This document shows positions 1 through 7,241 of a DNA stretch of 24,941 nucleotides, in pieces. The stretch covers positions 1-24,941 of the forward strand of contig JAUVCP010000001.1 in NCBI GenBank assembly GCA_030590765.1. The letters are read 5' to 3'. Numbering within the stretch: position 1 is the stretch's first letter; each line of letters starts with the position of its first letter. The notes beneath the pieces were generated by a model that was not told where the DNA came from, searched no databases, and saw only the letters and a program-made list of their open reading frames with translations. This stretch comes from Flavobacteriaceae bacterium (lineage in GTDB: Bacteria > Bacteroidota > Bacteroidia > Flavobacteriales > Flavobacteriaceae). The position numbers and the translations under genes were made by a program.

Positions 1-27
1 TTCCATAGATAAAAAATAACTGCTATT

Positions 28-2367
28 ATGTATCAATTACGCTCTGTTTTTAAGTATCATGGGGGCATTATTTTCCTCCTATTTTTATTCCTTACATGTC
101 AAAATATTAACTCTCAAACACACAAGGTTGGAGGACTCATCACTATTGGAGAATTAAATTCCCCAGGTGTTGGAGGAATCAGTATTTCGATCAAAGGTAC
201 TTCAATAAGAACTGTTTCCGACAATGACGGAGAATATAGAATCAATGCTCCCAATGACAAAATGGTATTGGTTTTTTCTTATCCCGGTATGATCACTCAA
301 GAAATTATTGTTGGATCAAGATCCAGAATTGATGTTGATCTGCTTAAAATTCCTTCAGAAAAAGAGAGAAATGTTCATGCAACAAGTATCAGTATTGTAA
401 TACCTAAAAATGCCAGTAAAACTGAACAAAATGTTGCTAACGTACTAAAGGACAGGCTACAATCAAATAGTAATATCAAAATATCTATTTCAAATGAAAA
501 AGACTTAACGGTAAGTCTGAATATCTTTCTCGAACTTGCAAAAAAATCTGGCAACTTGCATAAACTCAGCAAAAATTTCAACCTAAGTTTACCTGGAATA
601 AACAAACCTTTTCCAGAAGGATATGCTGTTAAAATGGTTACACTTGATGATTCTCCGGCAATTTTAACTATAGGGGCTGACAACCGTGGTTTACTTTATG
701 CTGCTGGTGAAATTCTAAGGCAAATGAACAAAGAACCACATGCTGTAAACTTTAAAACATTTGATGTAAGTTCTGCTCCTGCCTACCGATTTCGTGGAGC
801 CAACAACCCTCAGGGTGGAACTATGCGAAAATTTACAAAATCAAGAGCATGGACAACAAGTGAGTGGAAAGATGTTATTTTAGATTATGCTCTTGCTGGT
901 GCAAACTGTTTTTATGCAGAAGAATGGGGCAGCACAAGTGAAAGAACGAAATTTCTCAAATCATTTGACCTGATGACAACCGTAGGTATTCGCCCAAATC
1001 AATATCAGGGAGAATTCCCAGAAGAATGGAAATCGGGCGGATTACAGAATTGGGAATGGATAGGAAGTAACTGGATCTGCCCCAGTATCCCGGAAGCCCG
1101 TGAAGCACTTCTCCAACAATGGACAGAAAAATTAAAAACCTTAGGTGATCATGATATTTTACGATTTTATGCAGGAGATCCTGGAGGATGTCGTGACGAA
1201 CGATGCAAACCATGGGGAAAAACTTTTGCGCTTTTATGTGAAGACATCTCTAAAATTGCCCTAAAAACTCATCCCAATCTAATTGTTTTAATGGCAAATC
1301 AAGATTTGACAAACGAGGGAGATATGGCAATATTTGATTATCTCGCAGAAGAACCACAAGATTGGTTATATGGTTTAGCATATGGCCCTGGAAGTAATGC
1401 TATGTCGTGGTATTTCCGCCACAAATTAAATAGTGAACTATTTGAATATCCGGGCTATGGATGGTTGAATCGATATTTGTCAGAAACTCTTAATGATCTT
1501 CCTAAAGATAAAAAAATAGTCCATTATTCTGATATTACACACTGGATCATGGCACAATACAATATTGAAAATCCCGAAAGGAATATTGCAAAATCCTACG
1601 GAAGAAGAACCTGGCATACCCGGCCTGAGGCTCTCTATAAAATATTTCAGGCAATCATGCCTTTCTCTCAGGGAGATATTATTTATACCGAAGGTTATCA
1701 CGACCATTTCAATCAGTATTTATGGCATCGTTTATTATGGAACCCTCATCATACAGCCAAAGAAGTTACAAAAGAATATTGCAGAGTTTATTTTGGTGAT
1801 CAGGCTTCTGAATTAATGACCGAAGCTATTTTCCAATTGGAGAAGAACTTTGAAATTCCATTGGCAACAAATGAGGGTATTGACAGATATTATACTTTGG
1901 TTAAAGAAGCTGGAAAATTAATTCCTTCAAATTTGATGGAAAATGATCATCTCTGGCGATTATATATGCAAAAAGCTGCTTTAGATAAATACATTCAATT
2001 AAAATTACAGAGGGAATTATTTCAGGAAGAACGTATTCGTAAACTTTTACATCAAGGTATTGAATCAGGTGAATTGAATAAAGCAATTGATAAATCTTTA
2101 TCAATTCTCAATGAACCAAGAGAAACAAAAGTGATGGTAGTTTACAGAGCAAAAGCCAATAAACTAGGTATTGAATCTGAACAATTATTTGGTATTAGAA
2201 ATGTTGGTTATACCAGACTGGATCAACAGCTAAGAGATGTAAAAGGACTTACTAAAATCTTAAATAAAGCTAAGAAAACAAGATCCAATAGCGGAAAAAG
2301 AGAACTCTTGAAATCAGCCATTAATACCACCCAAAAGAAAACCGACTATGGTCGTGTTCATTGGTAA
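28..2367 (+). CDS. Exported alpha-glucuronidase/GH20-like glycosidase with a SusC-type N-terminal domain
   Basis: Residues 1-30 form a signal peptide with a long hydrophobic core ending near INSQ, a common Bacteroidota cleavage site. Residues about 31-108 match the CarboxypepD_reg-like domain that normally opens SusC-type TonB receptors (GVGGISISIKGTS, DNDGEYRINAPND, VLVFSYPGM). From about residue 120 a GH67N/GH20b-type alpha/beta domain follows, ending in the typical GADNRGLLYAAGEILR. A TIM-barrel-like catalytic region then runs to about residue 620, with AGDPGGC at 382-388 and EGYHDHFNQY from Glu555, and a helical C-terminus. I infer a periplasmic or outer-membrane glycoside hydrolase of the alpha-glucuronidase/hexosaminidase superfamily; substrate and exact GH family are unknown and I cannot assign catalytic residues. 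The next gene starts 35 bp downstream, so the two are probably cotranscribed. The N-terminal domain is unusual on a GH and may be a true fusion or a deletion scar. Confidence 0.72.
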   Translation: MYQLRSVFKYHGGIIFLLFLFLTCQNINSQTHKVGGLITIGELNSPGVGGISISIKGTSIRTVSDNDGEYRINAPNDKMVLVFSYPGMITQEIIVGSRSRIDVDLLKIPSEKERNVHATSISIVIPKNASKTEQNVANVLKDRLQSNSNIKISISNEKDLTVSLNIFLELAKKSGNLHKLSKNFNLSLPGINKPFPEGYAVKMVTLDDSPAILTIGADNRGLLYAAGEILRQMNKEPHAVNFKTFDVSSAPAYRFRGANNPQGGTMRKFTKSRAWTTSEWKDVILDYALAGANCFYAEEWGSTSERTKFLKSFDLMTTVGIRPNQYQGEFPEEWKSGGLQNWEWIGSNWICPSIPEAREALLQQWTEKLKTLGDHDILRFYAGDPGGCRDERCKPWGKTFALLCEDISKIALKTHPNLIVLMANQDLTNEGDMAIFDYLAEEPQDWLYGLAYGPGSNAMSWYFRHKLNSELFEYPGYGWLNRYLSETLNDLPKDKKIVHYSDITHWIMAQYNIENPERNIAKSYGRRTWHTRPEALYKIFQAIMPFSQGDIIYTEGYHDHFNQYLWHRLLWNPHHTAKEVTKEYCRVYFGDQASELMTEAIFQLEKNFEIPLATNEGIDRYYTLVKEAGKLIPSNLMENDHLWRLYMQKAALDKYIQLKLQRELFQEERIRKLLHQGIESGELNKAIDKSLSILNEPRETKVMVVYRAKANKLGIESEQLFGIRNVGYTRLDQQLRDVKGLTKILNKAKKTRSNSGKRELLKSAINTTQKKTDYGRVHW

Positions 2368-2402
2368 TTAGTACCATTATTTGATTTAAAAAAGAAAGGA
2401 TT

Positions 2403-4364
2403 ATGAAAATAAAATTACTTTTATTGTTAAACTTACTGGTGATCAGCTTCGTTTTCCTTTTTACAGATTGCCAAAAAAAACCAAAACTGGATCAGACTTC
2501 AATTCAAACAACACTGAAATTAAATGCATTTATTAAAGATTGGCTAATTATAGGTCCATTTCCTAATTGTGAAACATGCTCAACAGTTGATTACCTACAT
2601 GATTCACATTGTACAGGCTTTTATACAGATTATTTAAAATCCATAGGAGGAGAAAAAAATGCCATTCCTACAGATGGAATGCAAATAGAAATTGCAGATA
2701 AAAAAATAAAAAGAAACTGGTCTATTCTAAAAAGTAAGAATAATCAAATTCATTTTAGTGAATTACTCCACCCGAAAGATATGGTAATTGCTTATGCTTT
2801 TACACAAGTTATTTCTCTTAAAGATCAAAAAGTTATTCTCTCTTTAGGAAGTAATGACGGGATTCAAGTTTTTCTAAATGGAGAAAAAGTTCATGAAAGT
2901 CATCCACTTTATGGCAGGTGGCTTCAAAATGACAATGATTTTGTTCCTGTCAATTTGAACAAAGGAATTAACAATCTTATGCTTAAAATTGACCAAGGAG
3001 TTGGTGATTTTGGCTATGTAGCCCGGTTTTTTGATTATGATAGTATTCAAACAAATATCCGAAAAAATATTGAAAAATATAAAGATCTAAAAGTAGTTGC
3101 CTTTGCAGATACTTTGGTGACTTCTTTTGGTTCAAGAGATAAAATTTCAATATTGAATCCAGGTGAAAAAGTAACAATAGAAATGATTCATGAAAAGAAA
3201 GGAAAATTAGGAGAGAAATTTGTTGAACCTGGAGATGATGCTTATTTTATTTTAAAGGATCTACCTGATGGTTTCCTAAATATAAAAGCTTCTTTTCGTG
3301 ATTTAAAAGGTGGTAACATTGAATCAGAAACAAGATATTATAAAGGTAGATTAAAACGCCATCCACGAGTTAAACGTATGTCAAAAAATTTGACTATTCT
3401 TGATGAAAAAGGAAACAGTTTCTTTCCAATCGGTACTTACGGAGCACCGGTTGAAGATTATAAAATATTGAAAAATGCCGGATATAATTTTGTTGTAACC
3501 GATGTTGAGAATTTAGATAAAATTCAGGAAGCAGGGCTTCTGGCAGCTGTTCATGTCGCTGGTAAAACCCCTCAGGATATTTCTAAATTTATAAATAAGT
3601 ATAGAGATCATCCAGCAATTTTATGCTGGATGCTGTATGATGAACCAGGTTATAATAAAGCAGATCTGCAATATATTTATGATATTTACAATGCTGCTTA
3701 CGAGGCAGATCAGGTACACCCCTCCTATTTGGTAATAACAAATAATAAAGTTTATAAAACATTTGGGCCACTTTGTGATGTTCTGGCAATAGATACTTAT
3801 CCCATTGCTGATGGTACGATAGAAGATGTAGGTAAAAATATCGCTATAGCCTATAAGCAATTAGAAAGAAAAGTACCGATTTGGAATTGTGGACAGATGT
3901 TCTCCTGGCCCAATCAACGCAGACCAAACCCACAGGAGCATCGATATATGACCTATTCTTCCATTATAAATGGTGCCAAAGGTATGTTGTGGTATACTTT
4001 TAAAGGTTTTGGCCAAAACCTTCCGGTTGATGACCCCGAGTTATGGGAGGGTCAAAAAATTCTCTTATCAGAACTAAATGAACTTGCTCCTCTTTTTTTA
4101 GAGAGCGGATTTGGAGATAAAATTCAAGAAATAACAAAAAATGAATCCATACAGGCAATTGTTAAAAAAAGTACGATCGGAATTTTTTTAATAGCATCAA
4201 ATATTTCCAAAACGGAAATAATTCAGGCTGGGTTCAAGGTAAATAACAAATTTAATGGGAAAGCTCCGGTACATAATGAAAATAGGGAAGTTTTAATAAA
4301 TGGTGGAATTTTCAAAGATGTATTTAAACCTTTGGATGTACATATCTATAAATTATCAAATTAA
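2403..4364 (+). CDS. Lipoprotein with beta-sandwich and GH-like TIM barrel
   Basis: The protein begins with a type II signal peptide; the lipobox ends at Cys23 (LFTDC), so it should be a membrane-anchored lipoprotein. Residues about 45-220 look like a PA14/galactose-binding-type beta-sandwich (DWLIIGPFPN, SLGSNDGIQVFLNGEKV). A linker of beta-strand character leads to a TIM barrel from about residue 335 to 560, opening with FFPIGTYGAP. DEP at residues 413-415, after HPAILCWMLY, resembles the acid/base glutamate position of clan GH-A barrels (GH2, GH5, GH42). The strand where the nucleophile is expected reads VPIWNCGQMF and has no obvious Glu, so activity is uncertain. A short C-terminal beta domain ends the protein. 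It follows the preceding glycosidase by 35 bp with an A/G-rich leader (AAGAAAGGA). It is probably a glycosidase or glycan-binding partner of its neighbour; the family is not firmly recognised. Confidence 0.7.
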   Translation: MKIKLLLLLNLLVISFVFLFTDCQKKPKLDQTSIQTTLKLNAFIKDWLIIGPFPNCETCSTVDYLHDSHCTGFYTDYLKSIGGEKNAIPTDGMQIEIADKKIKRNWSILKSKNNQIHFSELLHPKDMVIAYAFTQVISLKDQKVILSLGSNDGIQVFLNGEKVHESHPLYGRWLQNDNDFVPVNLNKGINNLMLKIDQGVGDFGYVARFFDYDSIQTNIRKNIEKYKDLKVVAFADTLVTSFGSRDKISILNPGEKVTIEMIHEKKGKLGEKFVEPGDDAYFILKDLPDGFLNIKASFRDLKGGNIESETRYYKGRLKRHPRVKRMSKNLTILDEKGNSFFPIGTYGAPVEDYKILKNAGYNFVVTDVENLDKIQEAGLLAAVHVAGKTPQDISKFINKYRDHPAILCWMLYDEPGYNKADLQYIYDIYNAAYEADQVHPSYLVITNNKVYKTFGPLCDVLAIDTYPIADGTIEDVGKNIAIAYKQLERKVPIWNCGQMFSWPNQRRPNPQEHRYMTYSSIINGAKGMLWYTFKGFGQNLPVDDPELWEGQKILLSELNELAPLFLESGFGDKIQEITKNESIQAIVKKSTIGIFLIASNISKTEIIQAGFKVNNKFNGKAPVHNENREVLINGGIFKDVFKPLDVHIYKLSN

Positions 4365-4395
4365 GTATGAGTTTAAATATCTTATAAATTGAATA

Positions 4396-4426
4396 GGATT
4401 TATGAATCCACCAACCTTTTAAAGGT
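4396..4426 (+). terminator. Two small hairpins after the first glycosidase pair
   Basis: GGATT (4396-4400) pairs with AATCC (4405-4409) across TATG, and ACCTT (4414-4418) can pair with AAGGT (4422-4426). A short T-run (TTTT) follows 4 nt later. The stems are weak and AT-rich, so a terminator for the preceding two genes is only a possibility. The 105-bp gap to the next gene has no other visible content. Confidence 0.22.
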
Positions 4427-4469
4427 GCTGTTTTGATCTTATTTACGAAAAAATATAATCAATAGAACA

Positions 4470-4934
4470 ATGCAAAAATCACCATCTGAAAGATTAAAAG
4501 AACTGGGATTAAAATTACCACCGGCACCAAAACCAGTTGGTGTTTACAGACCTCTCTTGGTAGTTGATAAATTTTTATATATTTCTGGTCAAGGGCCCAT
4601 CAAACTTGATGGCAGTTTGATGACAGGAAAAGCGGGTCTTGATCTAAATGCTGAAGAAGCAAAAATTGCAGCCAGACAGGTTGGATTGACAATGCTTTCT
4701 ACTATAGTAACCCATTTTGGTAGTTTGGATAAGATCAAACGAGTAGTTAAAGTGTTGGGCATGGTAAACTCTGCTCCTGATTTTGGAGAACAACCGCTAG
4801 TGATCAATGGCTTTAGTGAATTAATGGCTGACATTTTTGGTAAGGAACTTGGCATTGGGGTAAGAAGTGCTGTTGGTATGATATTACCAGGAAATATTCC
4901 TGTAGAAGTGGAAGCAATGTTTGAATTGTACTAG
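4470..4934 (+). CDS. RidA family (YjgF/YER057c/UK114) protein
   Basis: This 154-residue protein belongs to the RidA family, in the longer subgroup with an N-terminal extension (SPSERLKELGLKLPPAPKP). The family signature is visible: VDKFLYISGQGP, the central ASGxG-like strand region, and the conserved arginine in GIGVRSAVG (Arg132 region) followed by PGNIPVEVEAMFEL with the usual glutamate. RidA proteins are cytosolic trimers that hydrolyse reactive enamine/imine intermediates released by PLP enzymes. Within this window the obvious PLP enzyme is the DegT aminotransferase about 5 kb downstream, so I infer a clean-up or deaminase step in the same pathway. The gene has no signal peptide. It is separated from the symporter operon by 228 bp and from the upstream glycosidase by 105 bp, so it may be its own transcription unit. 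Confidence 0.88.
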   Translation: MQKSPSERLKELGLKLPPAPKPVGVYRPLLVVDKFLYISGQGPIKLDGSLMTGKAGLDLNAEEAKIAARQVGLTMLSTIVTHFGSLDKIKRVVKVLGMVNSAPDFGEQPLVINGFSELMADIFGKELGIGVRSAVGMILPGNIPVEVEAMFELY

Positions 4935-5089
4935 CATCCTGTTTTATAGAAAAGTCATGGATATATAGATAAAATAAAATCCATTTGAAAGAATCAAAAT
5001 CAATTGGTATTGGAATTATATTACCTATTTTAACTCAATTTTACTAAAAACATATCCTAAACTCATTGATTTGTCAATATTGCATATAA

Positions 5090-5130
5090 AGTTAATAAGA
5101 TTTAATAATCAAAATGTATTATTATTAACT
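5090..5130. promoter_or_regulatory. Inverted repeat and heptamer cluster upstream of the symporter
   Basis: AGTTAATAA (5090-5098) and TTATTAACT (5122-5130) form a perfect 9-bp inverted repeat separated by 23 nt. A second direct copy of the heptamer TTAATAA sits at 5102-5108, so there are three copies in 41 bp. TCTATTTG at 5130-5137 differs by one base from the Bacteroidota -7 consensus TAnnTTTG, but I see no good -33 TTG at the right distance. The 228-bp gap between 4934 and 5163 is the largest before the symporter block and is the natural promoter/operator position. The region is very AT-rich, so chance repeats are more likely than usual. Confidence 0.35.
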
Positions 5131-5162
5131 CTATTTGTAACATAAATTTAAATACACATACT

Positions 5163-6671
5163 ATGCTTGCTGGAATTGATTATTTCATAGTGATTGCCTA
5201 TATCGTTGGAATGTTATTATTAGGGCTCTATTTCAAAAAATTTGTTGATAGCTCAGAAGATTATTTTCTTGCGGGTAGAAGTTTACCTTTCTGGGCAATA
5301 GGTATGTCCATTGTTGTTTCTGATATTGGTGCGATTGATTTTGTAGGTATATCAGGCCAGGCTTATCGTTATGGAATTTCTGTTGGAAATTTTGACTGGA
5401 TCGGTTCTGTACCGGCAATGCTTTTGGCAGCATTTATATTTATTCCCTATTTCTGGCGGGGAGGTATGTACACCATTCCCGAATATTTAGGAAGAAGGTA
5501 TAATCCAACCGTAAGGACTATTGCTTCAGTTACCTGGATCTTATTTTTTGCTCTTGATTTAGGGGTGTTATTCTGGGCCAGTGCTGTACTATTAAACGTT
5601 TTAATGGGCTGGGCAATTTGGACATCTATTTTGGCTACTGCTACGGTAGTTGGACTTTATACTTATTTTGGGGGTATTACCGCAGTTATTATGACAGATG
5701 TTGTACAAATGATAATTATGTTTGTGGGTGGTTTTGCCCTAATCTATTTAAGTTTAGACGCTGTTGGTGGATGGCATGCTTTGGTTGATAAAGTAACAAA
5801 TATGGGGCCAGAGTACAGAAGCCATTTTGACATCATTCAGCCTTCAGATTCTGCTTCACCTTTTCCGTGGACGGGAATTTTGTTTGGTCTTACCTTTGTA
5901 ATGTCAAATGCATATATGATAGGGAATCAATCTATTATACAAAGAACACTTACAGCTAAAAACGAATGGCATGCAAAAGCAAGTATGATTTTTGCATCAG
6001 CACTAAAAATGTTCATTCCTATTTTGGTTCTATTCCCTGGTTTGATTGCCGTTGCATTAATACCTGGTTTGGAAGATGGTGACAAAGCATTACCTTCAAT
6101 GATCAAAGAGGTGCTTCCTCCGGGATTGATCGGATTGATGTTTGCAGCTTTCTTTGCGGCATTAATGTCAAGTGTAGATTCATTATTGAATTCCACTGCA
6201 ACGTTATTCACAAAAGATATTTACGAACCTTATATTAACAAAAATGCAAGTGATAAACACTTATTGAATGTTGGAAGAATTACAACTTTAGTTTTATTAG
6301 GTATTGGTGTTGCTACTTCACCTATCAGTGCTGAGTATCCAGGTATGTATGTTGCTATTCAGACTTTTATGTCATATTTTCAGGGACCTTTATTTGCTAT
6401 ATTATTATTAGGTATCTTTTGGAAAAGAACTACTCAATGGGGTGGATTATCAGCATTGATCATTGGTATAGGATCTGCTATTTACATGAATGTTACCAAA
6501 GACCAGCATTTTACAATTGAAGATCCATTCTTATATATTTCATGGTGGTCATTTGTAGTAGGATTTATAGTGAATTTAACTGTTAGTTTATTTACGAAAC
6601 CTCATGATGAAGAAAGACTGAAAGGGCTTGTTTTTAGTTCAAAAATTATGGCAACTAAAGAAGATAATTAA
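5163..6671 (+). CDS. SSS family sodium/solute symporter
   Basis: This 502-residue inner-membrane protein has about 13 hydrophobic helices and the hallmark N-terminal pattern of the solute:sodium symporter (SLC5-like) family: YFLAGRSLPFWAIGMSIVVSDIGA, in pieces of which SEDYFLAGRSLPFWAIG is diagnostic, then GGMYTIPEYLGRRYNP and LPPGLIGLMFAAFFAALMSS in the sixth to eighth helices. It lacks a signal peptide, as expected. SSS proteins import sugars, sugar acids, myo-inositol or amino sugars with Na+. Two very small membrane proteins follow at 17 and 10 bp, and a cytosolic glycosidase comes next, so I infer that it imports a short glycoside. The substrate cannot be read from sequence. Confidence 0.93.
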   Translation: MLAGIDYFIVIAYIVGMLLLGLYFKKFVDSSEDYFLAGRSLPFWAIGMSIVVSDIGAIDFVGISGQAYRYGISVGNFDWIGSVPAMLLAAFIFIPYFWRGGMYTIPEYLGRRYNPTVRTIASVTWILFFALDLGVLFWASAVLLNVLMGWAIWTSILATATVVGLYTYFGGITAVIMTDVVQMIIMFVGGFALIYLSLDAVGGWHALVDKVTNMGPEYRSHFDIIQPSDSASPFPWTGILFGLTFVMSNAYMIGNQSIIQRTLTAKNEWHAKASMIFASALKMFIPILVLFPGLIAVALIPGLEDGDKALPSMIKEVLPPGLIGLMFAAFFAALMSSVDSLLNSTATLFTKDIYEPYINKNASDKHLLNVGRITTLVLLGIGVATSPISAEYPGMYVAIQTFMSYFQGPLFAILLLGIFWKRTTQWGGLSALIIGIGSAIYMNVTKDQHFTIEDPFLYISWWSFVVGFIVNLTVSLFTKPHDEERLKGLVFSSKIMATKEDN

Positions 6672-6688
6672 TACTAAAATATACTATT

Positions 6689-6904
6689 ATGTTGAATTTT
6701 GATTGGCTTTCAGGTGTTTCGCAGGAAAATGCTAAAAATATATTTCTTGTTTTGTTTATTCTAATTGGCATCCTGGTTATGATGATTCCGAATGATTATG
6801 CTTACGAAGGAGTTAAAAAGAGCGATAGACACTGGTGGAACAATTTAAAACTTTGGTCCATTGGATCATTAGGAATACTGTTTTTCATCTATTATATTTT
6901 TTAA
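6689..6904 (+). CDS. Small two-helix membrane protein next to the symporter
   Basis: This 71-residue protein has two predicted membrane segments, about residues 17-35 (FLVLFILIGILVMMI) and 55-71 (LWSIGSLGILFFIYYIF), joined by a charged loop with SDRHWWNNLK. I do not recognise a named family. It begins 17 bp after the symporter stop and is followed 10 bp later by another tiny membrane protein. The tight spacing and full-length hydrophobic pattern argue that it is a real gene, possibly an accessory subunit of the symporter. That role is inference only. Confidence 0.72.
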   Translation: MLNFDWLSGVSQENAKNIFLVLFILIGILVMMIPNDYAYEGVKKSDRHWWNNLKLWSIGSLGILFFIYYIF

Positions 6905-6914
6905 ATTAACGATT

Positions 6915-7145
6915 ATGGATCAAATAGAAATTAAAGGAAAATTAAAAACATATCAAATTAATCAGGCGTTAGGATTCTTTATTTTATTTTTTGGAGTTAT
7001 TGTTTCAATTGCATTGATTTTTCCCGAATCACAAATTCAAAGAATGACAAACCTTGTCGCTGGATTAACACTTGTCGCTATTGGTGGTGGAATGATGCTT
7101 GTTGCGAAAACGAATATTAAAAAATTGAAGAAATTAGTTAAATAA
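6915..7145 (+). CDS. Second small two-helix membrane protein
   Basis: This 76-residue protein has two hydrophobic segments, about residues 17-36 (ALGFFILFFGVIVSIALIF) and 44-64 (TNLVAGLTLVAIGGGMMLVA), and a lysine-rich tail (NIKKLKKLVK). The positive-inside rule would place both ends in the cytoplasm. No family is recognised. It lies 10 bp after the 71-residue membrane protein, so the symporter and both small proteins probably form one transcript. A 96-bp gap containing a strong hairpin separates it from the following GH2 gene. Confidence 0.7.
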   Translation: MDQIEIKGKLKTYQINQALGFFILFFGVIVSIALIFPESQIQRMTNLVAGLTLVAIGGGMMLVAKTNIKKLKKLVK

Positions 7146-7182
7146 TTTTAACTAACATATTAACAATAGATTTTTTAAAAGC

Positions 7183-7213
7183 CTATTAGAATACTGGATC
7201 AGTAATCTAATAG
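7183..7213 (+). promoter_or_regulatory. Hairpin in the gap before the cytosolic GH2 gene
   Basis: The left arm 7183-7196 (CTATTAGAATACTG) pairs with the right arm 7200-7213 (CAGTAATCTAATAG): 13 of 14 positions pair, with one A-A mismatch and a 3-nt GAT loop. It ends 28 bp before the GH2 start codon and no T-run follows, so it is not a standard terminator. It could be an operator palindrome or an mRNA stability or processing element. AATAG at 7165-7169 could alternatively pair with CTATT at 7183-7187, which would give a competing structure. Confidence 0.5.
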
Positions 7214-7241
7214 ATTTGACAACTTATAACACTACAATCCA

